From Flavobacteriales bacterium UBA952 (GTDB lineage: Bacteria > Bacteroidota > Bacteroidia > Flavobacteriales_D > Crocinitomicaceae): a stretch of DNA of 64,000 nucleotides. The notes beneath the pieces are model-generated. The model searched no databases. It saw only the letters and a program-made list of their open reading frames with translations, and was not told where the DNA came from. Positions 16,836 through 24,484 of the stretch are shown one piece after another (within the stretch, counting starts at the first letter, position 1; each line of letters opens with the position of its first letter). The stretch is taken from the NCBI GenBank assembly GCA_002293185.1, contig DBCS01000003.1, positions 62,001-126,000 on the forward strand, written 5' to 3'. Made by a program: the position numbers and the translations under genes.

Positions 16836-17195
16836 ATGAAAACTTTGCGTGCCAATCAAAAACTGGAACAAATCATTGCCAATGTCGAAAAAAAGGGCCT
16901 TGAAGCTCCTCAACTCATTGAAGACCTTAAAGAACTCAGAGAAATGGCATTGCTAGAACAAGATCCATTGGTGGTCAAATCTTTGCGTCTTACCTATGAG
17001 TTTCTACAAGAAAACGATTGTTTTGATGTAGAAGCCCAATATGAAGAAGACGAAGAAGGTAACGAATATCCAATTGAAATCGACGACAAAGAAAACCTAC
17101 TGTATTTTTTAAATTTACTCAAAAATGCAGACCATAAAATCAATCGCGAAGAAATCAAAGATTACCGCTCGGCCCTAAAATTAGAGTTATACTAA
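16836..17195 (+). CDS. Acidic hypothetical cytoplasmic protein
   Basis: I do not recognise this 119-residue protein. It is helical and strongly acidic in the middle (EAQYEEDEEGNEYPIEIDD), with no signal peptide or membrane segment. The N-terminal half contains paired helices (LEQIIANVEKKGLEAPQLIE, DLKELREMALLE) and a LRLTYEFLQEND segment. The frame is open to 16758, but the TAAATTTG box lies inside that extension, so I start at MKTLRANQK. It is a single-gene unit followed by a terminator shared with the convergent nuclease gene. Confidence 0.75.
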   Translation: MKTLRANQKLEQIIANVEKKGLEAPQLIEDLKELREMALLEQDPLVVKSLRLTYEFLQENDCFDVEAQYEEDEEGNEYPIEIDDKENLLYFLNLLKNADHKINREEIKDYRSALKLELY

Positions 17196-17273
17196 GCAAC
17201 CATTATATGCACCCTGACGTCTCTTAAAAAAGAGCAAGTCATTGTTCATTTTGGTTTTAATTATCTTGCAGAC

Positions 17274-17303
17274 AAAACCTGGAATTTACTTCCAGGTTTT
17301 TTT
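17274..17303. terminator. Bidirectional terminator between two convergent genes
   Basis: AAAACCTGGAA-TTTAC-TTCCAGGTTTT (17274-17300) followed on the plus strand by more T. The A-run on the left arm makes it usable from both sides. On the right it reaches into the stop codon of the AddB-like gene. Confidence 0.9.
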
Positions 17304-20100
17304 ATGTGCAAAATTGGCAGTATTTAGCGTCTGGATCGTGTTCAAATGCTTTTTGACCATCCAGTAAGTTTTCGATTAGGGTTTGTAGGCCTTCGTCAAA
17401 AAGGTTTGGAATGTCAAGTAAATGTGTTTGCTGGTCAAGTGAGAGTGCAAACTCTTCGTCCCGATTGATCAATGATTCAATTCTGGCTTCAGCGGGCAAA
17501 CTTGCATATTGTTCTTTAAAAAGAAGGCTATATAAGCAAAGTTGTAAGGCGTGTTTGGGTTTTGTCAGATTGGTATACGCATCATTTTTTGAACTCATTT
17601 TGACATCGGTATCTTTGACTTTACCTGATTTGTAGTCGATGACACGGTAATGGTTAGCACCAATTCGGTCAATGCGATCAATAAACCCTACAAAATGAAT
17701 GGTAACATTTTCTTGATGGAGCTGAACGGTATAATCGAGTTCAAACTTTGCTTCGAGTTGTTCAATAAAAAGGGGTTCTTTTAAATTTTTCAAGAATGCA
17801 AGTTCTTTGAGTAAAACTTGTTTGGTCAGATCTAGCGCCATCTCAAAACTTAAAAGGTTTTTTCCGCGGGCAAAAAGTGCGGCGTTGTTGTCGAAATATT
17901 TCAGGAAATACTTGCGCAATACCTCTGGGTAAGCCGTGAGCATTTTTGACACGTGCGCTGGTGTCAAAGGGCCAGGAGCAGGAATAACCAACTGGTTATT
18001 TTGATCGCGATGGGCATGGGGTGTGAAGAGTTCCTCAAGACAACTATGAATCAAGGAGCCAAAAGTACTCGTCGCAATATCTTCCTCGACTTCGTCTTCT
18101 TCACCGAACTCAACCACATATCGATAATAAAAATCTAAGGGGCAGGTTACAAATTTTCGCAGCGCAGAGGCAGATACATTTCCTTTCAGATATGTTTTGA
18201 TGCGCTCTTGAATAGCCTCTGTTTTGGGAATAAGTGTTTGTTCTATACGCTGCTCAGTGCTAGGTATTTGATAGAAGTATTCTTTCCAAGTAACATTCGG
18301 GTTTTGCTGTAACCATTCCATTTTTAACTGCAATAAGTATCTGCTTCTTTCGTGGCTACCTAATATTTCACTCGTGGACGTGTAGGTAAAGATGAGCTCG
18401 CGGGCATAGTGCAAAAGCCGATAAAAGTGCTGTGCAAAAAGACCTTGTTTGTCTCGGTTGTTGGGCAAGCCAAATGCAGAACGAAGATCCATTGGAATGA
18501 TGCTTTGAATCGGATTGGTTGGGGGTAATTTCCCTTCGTTCATACCGAGCACATAAATGCGTTGAAAGTCGAGTAAGCGCGTTTCCAAGAGTCCGGTTAG
18601 TTGTAGGCCATTGGTTGGGCTTCCTAAATAAGCGAGGTTGGCGCGCGTCCAGTGCTGGTAAAATAGCTTTTTGAAACTACTAATTGCCATTTGCGGAAAA
18701 GCGTTGTCAATTAATTGAATAAATTGCCTGCAGGCCTGTTCAAATGTTAAAATCGCCGTTCTTTCAAAGTCATTTCCTTCTGGAATAAGCTGCAATAATA
18801 ACTTATTTAATTGCTGTAGTTGTTGGAGTGCAAATTTCCAATTGTTGTCCCAGTTGGTGCTCATTATAGTGAGTATCTCAAGTACTTGCTGGTCTAACTT
18901 GAGTTGATCTACGCGCTGGAAAACGCGGTTGTATTTGATGGTGTTTTTTTCGGCAGCAGCGAGCTGTTTGAGTTGTTGTTGATCAAATGCTAAAGAAATA
19001 AATGCATGATGGCAAAAACGTTGAAAATCTTTGTGGTAGAGTGCTTTGGATTTAAATTTGAGCTGGTTTTCTTGCAACTGAAAACAGAGGTCTATCCAAG
19101 TTCGAATGGGTGTTTGGTCTAGGGGTAGGCCAAGTGTTATATTGGCTTGCCCTACAATTTTTGGAATATTTCGGATAGCAGCATGAACCAATGATTCATC
19201 AGCTAACAACACCAGAACTTCACTCCAGTCAGGCACGGGGTTTTCTATGAGCTCGGTAGCCAAGACCTTGACTTGACCGATATGCTGCGCGCATTCAATG
19301 ACTTTGATATCATAAGCCTCTTGGTGAAGATGATTTGGAAGGTCTGTAGGAGGTTTTTGCTCAAAATATTGAAGATTTTTTCTCTGAAAATGGCCCGCTT
19401 CATGGAATTTATTTTCAAAGTAATAAGCGTCGGTATCGATGATAAACTCACCTTGTTTTTTATCGATGAGGTATTTGATAATGCGTTGCTCTGCTGCTGA
19501 AAGCGCATTGAAGCCCGCGAAAATAAAATGCACGCCAGCATCCAAGTACGGCACAGGGTTTTCGGCGAGTTGCCGATATGCTTGCGCTTTAGAACAGCTA
19601 TTTTGTTCTGTATTGATCTTCTGAAGGCCTTGGTGCAACGCCGGAATGAGTTCCCAAAATTGCATAAATTTTTGCTGCGAGGCAGAATAGCCTTCTTCAT
19701 CGATTTGCCAACTTTCTAATGCTTTAATGGAAGCCAAATTTTGATAAAGTTGCTGATGATCAACTAAATAGCGATCTACGTCGTCGAAATCAGAGAGCAG
19801 AATAGGCCCCCAAGTAAGAAAATCTTCAAAAGAAAGCGCATTTTCCTTGAGCGTGGTGACATATACTTGATACAAGGTCAATAAAATACTGGTGGGGTGC
19901 GCAATGGTTTTTGTACTCAATGAAACGACCCATTGGTCTATTGTGAGCACGTTTGGTGCAATTAAAGGGCCGCCATTGACATGAAAAAGTGCATTGAGGA
20001 GATAACGCTTGGCGCGTTCAGAGGGAAGAATTACGGTGATAGACTTTGAAGTATAGGCTTTGCCTAGAATTTGGGTTGCTAATTGATCTAGAAACTTCAT
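17302..20100 (-). CDS. AddB-like PD-(D/E)XK nuclease family protein
   Basis: A 932-residue protein resembling the AddB/RexB subunit of double-strand-break resection enzymes, in a Bacteroidota form. The N-terminal half is a UvrD-like but degenerate helicase fold (ITVILPSERAKRYLLNALF). The C-terminal nuclease has STFGSLIHSCLEELF (conserved His), GFIDRID and VIDYKSGKV (catalytic Asp...Asp-x-Lys). AddB proteins hold a 4Fe-4S cluster with four cysteines. Here I see the VTCPLDFYYRY cysteine and a terminal CQFC, but the protein stops one residue later, so a fourth cysteine is absent in the usual place. No addA gene is nearby. It follows the TraB/GumN gene by 15 bp. Confidence 0.85.
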   Translation of the reverse strand: MKFLDQLATQILGKAYTSKSITVILPSERAKRYLLNALFHVNGGPLIAPNVLTIDQWVVSLSTKTIAHPTSILLTLYQVYVTTLKENALSFEDFLTWGPILLSDFDDVDRYLVDHQQLYQNLASIKALESWQIDEEGYSASQQKFMQFWELIPALHQGLQKINTEQNSCSKAQAYRQLAENPVPYLDAGVHFIFAGFNALSAAEQRIIKYLIDKKQGEFIIDTDAYYFENKFHEAGHFQRKNLQYFEQKPPTDLPNHLHQEAYDIKVIECAQHIGQVKVLATELIENPVPDWSEVLVLLADESLVHAAIRNIPKIVGQANITLGLPLDQTPIRTWIDLCFQLQENQLKFKSKALYHKDFQRFCHHAFISLAFDQQQLKQLAAAEKNTIKYNRVFQRVDQLKLDQQVLEILTIMSTNWDNNWKFALQQLQQLNKLLLQLIPEGNDFERTAILTFEQACRQFIQLIDNAFPQMAISSFKKLFYQHWTRANLAYLGSPTNGLQLTGLLETRLLDFQRIYVLGMNEGKLPPTNPIQSIIPMDLRSAFGLPNNRDKQGLFAQHFYRLLHYARELIFTYTSTSEILGSHERSRYLLQLKMEWLQQNPNVTWKEYFYQIPSTEQRIEQTLIPKTEAIQERIKTYLKGNVSASALRKFVTCPLDFYYRYVVEFGEEDEVEEDIATSTFGSLIHSCLEELFTPHAHRDQNNQLVIPAPGPLTPAHVSKMLTAYPEVLRKYFLKYFDNNAALFARGKNLLSFEMALDLTKQVLLKELAFLKNLKEPLFIEQLEAKFELDYTVQLHQENVTIHFVGFIDRIDRIGANHYRVIDYKSGKVKDTDVKMSSKNDAYTNLTKPKHALQLCLYSLLFKEQYASLPAEARIESLINRDEEFALSLDQQTHLLDIPNLFDEGLQTLIENLLDGQKAFEHDPDAKYCQFCT

Positions 20101-20115
20101 GTTCCGGTGTTTTTA

Positions 20116-21336
20116 TCAATCAAACCAAACTTTATCAAAGAAAGAAAGTGGCCTATTCGAGTGCATGAATTTATGGCCTCCGTAGCATTTAATTACCGCG
20201 TAGTGCTCAGCGCCAAATTTGATCTGTACAAAATTTAGACCTTCTGGATAAGTATCGGATAATCCTTGAAAAATTATAGCACCGTTATCCATTATTTTTT
20301 TTGTGATGCTTGTCCCATCTGGCGGATTAATATAAATGCTTGCTATCTCTTCGTGGCTTATGGTAGAGTCGGTAACGAAGCGCGTAATTTCATAGGTATT
20401 GCCCTGGCCTAATTCTCGATAAATTAGTTTCAAATTGCCATCTTGGGTCATTTGAGCCAAGGGTTTTCCTGGAAATTTAGCGATCAACCCAGAAAGCGAA
20501 TCTATGTAAATATATTCCGTTTGTTTTTTTATCAAGGTTTTACTGCTTGGCGCTTTTTCTTGGATACTCCATTGTACAGGCCGAACGCGGTAACCACGTG
20601 CTCTAAGTAATTGAAGAATGCCGTCTTCGCCTCCTAAATGACCTGCTCCTACTGCGCAAAAGAAAGGGATGGGTTCTTGAAGCAAGTCAAGAAGTTTGTC
20701 GCGCATTTGAAGGTTGCGTTGCACGATCACTTCATTGTATAGTTGTTCTTGTATGGAAAGATAGGATTTCATAAAGCGTTGAAGGGCATCGAGGTCGCCA
20801 CGCAGATATAATGCCAACAGTTTTTCTTGGGTAAACGTATTGATTTGGTTATCGATGATGCGTTGCTCACTTAGTTTGAATTCATTGGAAAGCGCATATT
20901 GATCTTTTATGTTTTCGAGCGCCACTATCTCTTTCTGAAGTTGCAGCCCTAATACATTGAAATAGGCGTCCAAAAATTGCGGCATACCATCTTCGTTTCC
21001 ATAAAGTGTTTTGGAGCTGATGTCTAGGTTTGTATAGGATTTGCCCTTGTCATCAAAGCGTGTCTCTGGCAAGACCTTACGGGTATCCATGACTGAAAAA
21101 AGTTGATAGATATCGGTTTCGAGGACGATTTTTTGAGCATTATCAAAAGCAATATATACACTATCAGAAAGTTCAAATAATGCGCGGTCGTTGGCGTGGA
21201 GGGTTCCAAAAAAATATGATTTTACCGTAGATTTTGGACTAGAGACCTCCCATAACAATTCTTTTTCGAGGTCAAGGAGCTGCGCCTGACTGGTATTGAG
21301 GCAAAGAAAAGTGAAAAAAAGGAGTGCGGTACGCAT
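20116..21336 (-). CDS. TraB/GumN family protein
   Basis: A 406-residue secreted or periplasmic protein whose first ~270 residues belong to the TraB/GumN (Tiki-like) family, some of whose eukaryotic members are metalloproteases. The signal peptide is MRTALLFFTFLCLNTSQA. Family motifs are SYFFGTLHANDRALFEL, VLETDIYQL, and CAVGAGHLGGEDGILQLLRA followed by a GYRVRPV strand. The C-terminal ~130 residues are an extra domain I cannot name. The frame extends to a TTG at 21354, but the ATG at 21336 sits five bases behind an exact TAACTTTG box and starts the signal peptide. Confidence 0.88.
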   Translation of the reverse strand: MRTALLFFTFLCLNTSQAQLLDLEKELLWEVSSPKSTVKSYFFGTLHANDRALFELSDSVYIAFDNAQKIVLETDIYQLFSVMDTRKVLPETRFDDKGKSYTNLDISSKTLYGNEDGMPQFLDAYFNVLGLQLQKEIVALENIKDQYALSNEFKLSEQRIIDNQINTFTQEKLLALYLRGDLDALQRFMKSYLSIQEQLYNEVIVQRNLQMRDKLLDLLQEPIPFFCAVGAGHLGGEDGILQLLRARGYRVRPVQWSIQEKAPSSKTLIKKQTEYIYIDSLSGLIAKFPGKPLAQMTQDGNLKLIYRELGQGNTYEITRFVTDSTISHEEIASIYINPPDGTSITKKIMDNGAIIFQGLSDTYPEGLNFVQIKFGAEHYAVIKCYGGHKFMHSNRPLSFFDKVWFD

Positions 21337-21341
21337 AGAAT

Positions 21342-21349
21342 CAAAGTTA
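21342..21349 (-). promoter_or_regulatory. TAnnTTTG element at the hutI stop, five bases before the TraB/GumN start
   Basis: On the minus strand TAACTTTG begins one base after the hutI stop codon and is followed by ATTCT and then the ATG at 21336. It could give the TraB/GumN gene its own near-leaderless transcript in addition to readthrough from hutI. Confidence 0.5.
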
Positions 21350-21350
21350 A

Positions 21351-22583
21351 TCAAATAAAAATACGCTGAATGTGATTTTCTGTGTAGGCATAAGCCAGAT
21401 AAGCCAATGAAGGCATTTCCTTGGTCAGTATAATTGGAGACTTTCTTCCCAAGGCAATTTTGCCATGCGTTTCATTTATTTCTATGGCCGCCGCCGCATT
21501 AATGGTAAGTGCATTTATAGCTGCTTGAGGTGTCATTTTCATTTTGATGCAAGCCAAGGAAAGCACGTGCATGAGGTCAAAGCTTGGCGAGGATCCGGGG
21601 TTAAAATCACTGGCAAGTGCAACTATGGCATTTGCTGCTATGAGTTGGTTGGCTGCACCGTACGGAATCGACAAAAAATGTGAACAACCTGGAAGCAAAG
21701 TGGCCACACAATTGCTTTTAGACAGCGCGGCTAAATCGTTTTCGTCTATTTCTTCTAGGTGATCTACGGAAACCGCACCTTTTGCAATAGCCGCTGCAAC
21801 ACCCCCTAAAACAGAAAATTGATTGACGTGTACTTTTGGCAGAAGCCCGTACTGTGCGCCAGCATCTAAAAGCTGTTCCATTTCGGCGGTACTAAAATAA
21901 TTGCGTTCGCAAAATACATCGATGTAGTCTGCTAGATTTTCTTGTGCAATCAATGGCAGAAGCTCCTCAATCAAAAGCTTGATGTATCCAGAGCGGTCGT
22001 TTTTGAATTCGGCAGGGATGGCATGAGCCCCTAAAAATGTTGCTTTAATTTGAATGGGGGCATTTTGTTTGAGTTTTTGAATAACGCGCAACATTTTGAG
22101 CTCACCTTCTAAACTCAAGCCATATCCAGATTTGATTTCAAGAGCACCCGTACCGGCAGCAATGATCTGATGAATACGATCAAGCGCAGCATCATACAGG
22201 GCTTCTTCTGACATTTGGTTGAGTTTTTTTGCTGAATTGAGAATACCACCGCCTTTTGCTGCAATTTCTTCGTAGGTGAGCCCGTGAATGCGGTCTAAAA
22301 ATTCTTCTTCTCTGCTGGCGGCAAAAACCGTGTGGGTATGGGAGTCAATAAAAGCAGGCAGTACGAAGCAGTTGGTGGCGTCGATGACTTCTACATCGCG
22401 CCAATCTGTAATGCCCGGCCATTCGTTCATAGGGCCGTAGGCAATGACTTCATTATCTTCTAATGCGAGATAGGCATTTTCAATTAGAGCAAGTTGGTTC
22501 ATTTGCTTGCCACGCAGCACAGCGGGCAGTTCTTCTCCAGCTTGAACAAGACCTTTGATGTTTTTAATAAATTGTTTGCGCAT
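21351..22583 (-). CDS. hutI: Imidazolonepropionase
   Basis: HutI hydrolyses imidazolonepropionate to formiminoglutamate, the third step of histidine breakdown. The 410-residue amidohydrolase shows the metal site IDSHTHTVF (about residue 83), the signature GGGILNSAKK, TFLGAHAIP, VHVNQF, SVDHLEE and the late metal Asp in ALASDFNPGSSPSF. The ORF can start with GTG at 22595, but the ATG at 22583 gives the usual length. Other hut genes (H, U, G) are not in this window, which is unusual since they are often clustered. An off-consensus TATCTTTA box lies 14 bp upstream, facing the yraN promoter. Confidence 0.95.
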   Translation of the reverse strand: MRKQFIKNIKGLVQAGEELPAVLRGKQMNQLALIENAYLALEDNEVIAYGPMNEWPGITDWRDVEVIDATNCFVLPAFIDSHTHTVFAASREEEFLDRIHGLTYEEIAAKGGGILNSAKKLNQMSEEALYDAALDRIHQIIAAGTGALEIKSGYGLSLEGELKMLRVIQKLKQNAPIQIKATFLGAHAIPAEFKNDRSGYIKLLIEELLPLIAQENLADYIDVFCERNYFSTAEMEQLLDAGAQYGLLPKVHVNQFSVLGGVAAAIAKGAVSVDHLEEIDENDLAALSKSNCVATLLPGCSHFLSIPYGAANQLIAANAIVALASDFNPGSSPSFDLMHVLSLACIKMKMTPQAAINALTINAAAAIEINETHGKIALGRKSPIILTKEMPSLAYLAYAYTENHIQRIFI

Positions 22584-22620
22584 ACGTAATTTCACTGTAA
22601 AGATAAGACCAATTTAGGCT

Positions 22621-22628
22621 TATTTTCG
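22621..22628 (+). promoter_or_regulatory. Variant TAnnTTTG element for yraN
   Basis: TATTTTCG differs from the consensus at one base and is followed by five bases and the ATG at 22634. The whole divergent hutI-yraN promoter region is only 50 bp, so the two promoters must overlap. Confidence 0.4.
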
Positions 22629-22633
22629 TTCCA

Positions 22634-23014
22634 ATGATGGAAAGTAATGCAGAGATGAAACACGATGTGTTAGGCAAATGGGGAGAAGCCTATGCCTTGC
22701 AATACTTGTTGGGCAAGGGTTATTCCCTTCGAGCTCGCAACTACAAATTCAACCGAATGGAAATCGACCTCATCATGTCTAACGGTAAAAATTTAGTAAT
22801 GGTAGAAGTCAAAACACGCCATAGCGCAGAACTCGGCGAGCCATGGCGAGCGGTTAATTTCGCCAAACAAAAACAAATTATTCGGGTGGCCAATTACTAT
22901 ACAAAAGCAATAGAATGGCCACACGAAGTTCGGTTTGACGTAGTTTCAATCGTTCACAATAGCAACCATACCGACCTTACGCACATAATAGATGCGTTTA
23001 GTCCAAAACCCTGA
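22634..23014 (+). CDS. YraN/UPF0102 family nuclease-like protein
   Basis: A 126-residue member of the YraN/UPF0102 family, predicted to have a restriction-endonuclease-like fold. It shows GKWGEAYALQYLLGKGYSL, YKFNRMEIDLIM (the conserved Glu-Ile-Asp) and VMVEVKTRH (the E-x-K pair), which together form a PD-(D/E)XK-like active site. The biological role is unsettled. Two ATGs open the gene; the first is five bases behind a variant promoter box. Its stop codon is separated from that of convergent lpdA by a single base. Confidence 0.92.
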   Translation: MMESNAEMKHDVLGKWGEAYALQYLLGKGYSLRARNYKFNRMEIDLIMSNGKNLVMVEVKTRHSAELGEPWRAVNFAKQKQIIRVANYYTKAIEWPHEVRFDVVSIVHNSNHTDLTHIIDAFSPKP

Positions 23015-23015
23015 T

Positions 23016-24413
23016 TTAAATGTGCAGCGCGCGGTCTGCAGTGGCGGCAAGTGCGGCTTCTTTTACGGCCTCAGAGTAGGTAGGGTGTCCGTGGCATATG
23101 CGCGCGATATCCTCTGCAGAGGCACGGTATTCCATGGCAGTTACGGCTTCCATAATTAGATCTGCAGCGCGCGGCGCAATCATGTGAACGCCCAGTATTT
23201 CGTCTGTTTGAGCATCGGCCAAAATTTTGACAAAACCACTCGTATCCATACTTGCACGTGCTCGGCCTAAGGCTTTGATTGGGAAAGATCCTACTTTGTA
23301 AGCGTGGCCTGCTGCTTTGAGTTGTTCTTCAGTTTGCCCAACAGCAGCAATTTCAGGCCAAGTATAGACAACACCTGGGATTAAATTATAATTTATATGT
23401 GGTTGTTGTCCGGCTATTTGTTCCGCTACAAACACACCTTCTTCCTCTGCTTTGTGGGCAAGCATTGCTCCTTGAACAACATCGCCGATTGCATAGATAT
23501 GCGGCGCAGCTGTTTGAAGGTGCTCACTGACCTCTACTTGGCCTCGCTGATTGACTTTAACACCTGCTTTTTCTAGGTGGAGCCCTTCAGTAAATGCCTT
23601 GCGGCCAACGGCTACCAAGCAATAGTCAGCCTCGAAAGTGACTTGCTCTCCCTTTTTATTTTCAGCGGTGAGCACTACCTGATTGCCGTTATTAACAACC
23701 CCAAGTACTTTGTGCTCCATATGGAATTTAAAACCTTCTTTTTTTAGAATTTTTGTGAATTCTTTACCAATTCCGGCATCCATCGTTGGTAAAATACTCG
23801 GTGCAAATTCTATAACTTCGACATTTGCACCTAGGCGGGCGTATACAGAACCTAATTCTAGGCCAATGACACCACCGCCAATGACTAACATTTTTTTGGG
23901 AATCTCGCTGAGGTTGAGGGCTTCTGTCGAGGTAATGATGCGCTTTTTGTCTGGCTCCATACCTGCAAAGTAGTTGGGCTTACTACCAGTTGCAATGACG
24001 ATATTTTTTGCGCTGAGTTGTATGGTTTGCTCCCCTTTGACTTCAACAGTATGTGCATCAATGAAGCTTCCAATACCGTGGTAAACTGTAATTTTATTCT
24101 TATCCATGAGGTATTTTACACCTGCGCAGGTTTGCGATACAACTTCATTTTTTCTTGCGATCATTTGGGCTAAGTTGGCTTTGAGGTCTTTTACTTCAAT
24201 ACCATGTGCCGAAAAGTTGTGCTGTGCATTGTAAAAATGTTCAGAAGAATCTAGGAGTGCTTTGGATGGAATACAGCCTACATTAAGGCAAGTTCCGCCT
24301 AGTGTATTGTATTTTTCTATCAAGGCGGTTTTCAGACCAAGCTGCGCACAGCGCAATGCAGAAACATACCCGCCAGGACCCGAACCAATTACTACCACAT
24401 CAAAAGTTTCCAT
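23016..24413 (-). CDS. lpdA: Dihydrolipoyl dehydrogenase
   Basis: The E3 subunit of 2-oxoacid dehydrogenase complexes, an FAD enzyme that reoxidises dihydrolipoamide with NAD. The 465-residue protein has the FAD-binding GSGPGGYVSALRCAQLG at its start. The redox disulfide is GGTCLNVGCIPSKALL (about residues 40-55), the NAD-binding motif is VIGGGVIGLELGSVYARLG, and the catalytic His-Glu is HGHPTYSEAVKEA near the C-terminus. An exact TAAATTTG box lies upstream. The E1/E2 partners are not in this window. Confidence 0.97.
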   Translation of the reverse strand: METFDVVVIGSGPGGYVSALRCAQLGLKTALIEKYNTLGGTCLNVGCIPSKALLDSSEHFYNAQHNFSAHGIEVKDLKANLAQMIARKNEVVSQTCAGVKYLMDKNKITVYHGIGSFIDAHTVEVKGEQTIQLSAKNIVIATGSKPNYFAGMEPDKKRIITSTEALNLSEIPKKMLVIGGGVIGLELGSVYARLGANVEVIEFAPSILPTMDAGIGKEFTKILKKEGFKFHMEHKVLGVVNNGNQVVLTAENKKGEQVTFEADYCLVAVGRKAFTEGLHLEKAGVKVNQRGQVEVSEHLQTAAPHIYAIGDVVQGAMLAHKAEEEGVFVAEQIAGQQPHINYNLIPGVVYTWPEIAAVGQTEEQLKAAGHAYKVGSFPIKALGRARASMDTSGFVKILADAQTDEILGVHMIAPRAADLIMEAVTAMEYRASAEDIARICHGHPTYSEAVKEAALAATADRALHI

Positions 24414-24429
24414 CTTTACAATTTTTCTA

Positions 24430-24437
24430 CAAATTTA
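24430..24437 (-). promoter_or_regulatory. TAnnTTTG element for lpdA
   Basis: On the minus strand TAAATTTG is an exact -7 match 16 bases upstream of the lpdA ATG, giving a leader of about 12 bases. Confidence 0.55.
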
Positions 24438-24484
24438 CTGTTTGTCTACGAACAACCAAAGACCTAATTTTACGTTGTTATACT

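Noticed and set aside
17221..17234. Small hairpin CTCTT-AAAA-AAGAG
   Set aside because: The stem is short and lacks a T tract; the strong terminator 40 bp further on explains termination.
24302..24484. Upstream extension of the large PKD protein
   Set aside because: It is antisense to the start of lpdA and has no signal peptide; the GTG at 24485 begins a proper one.
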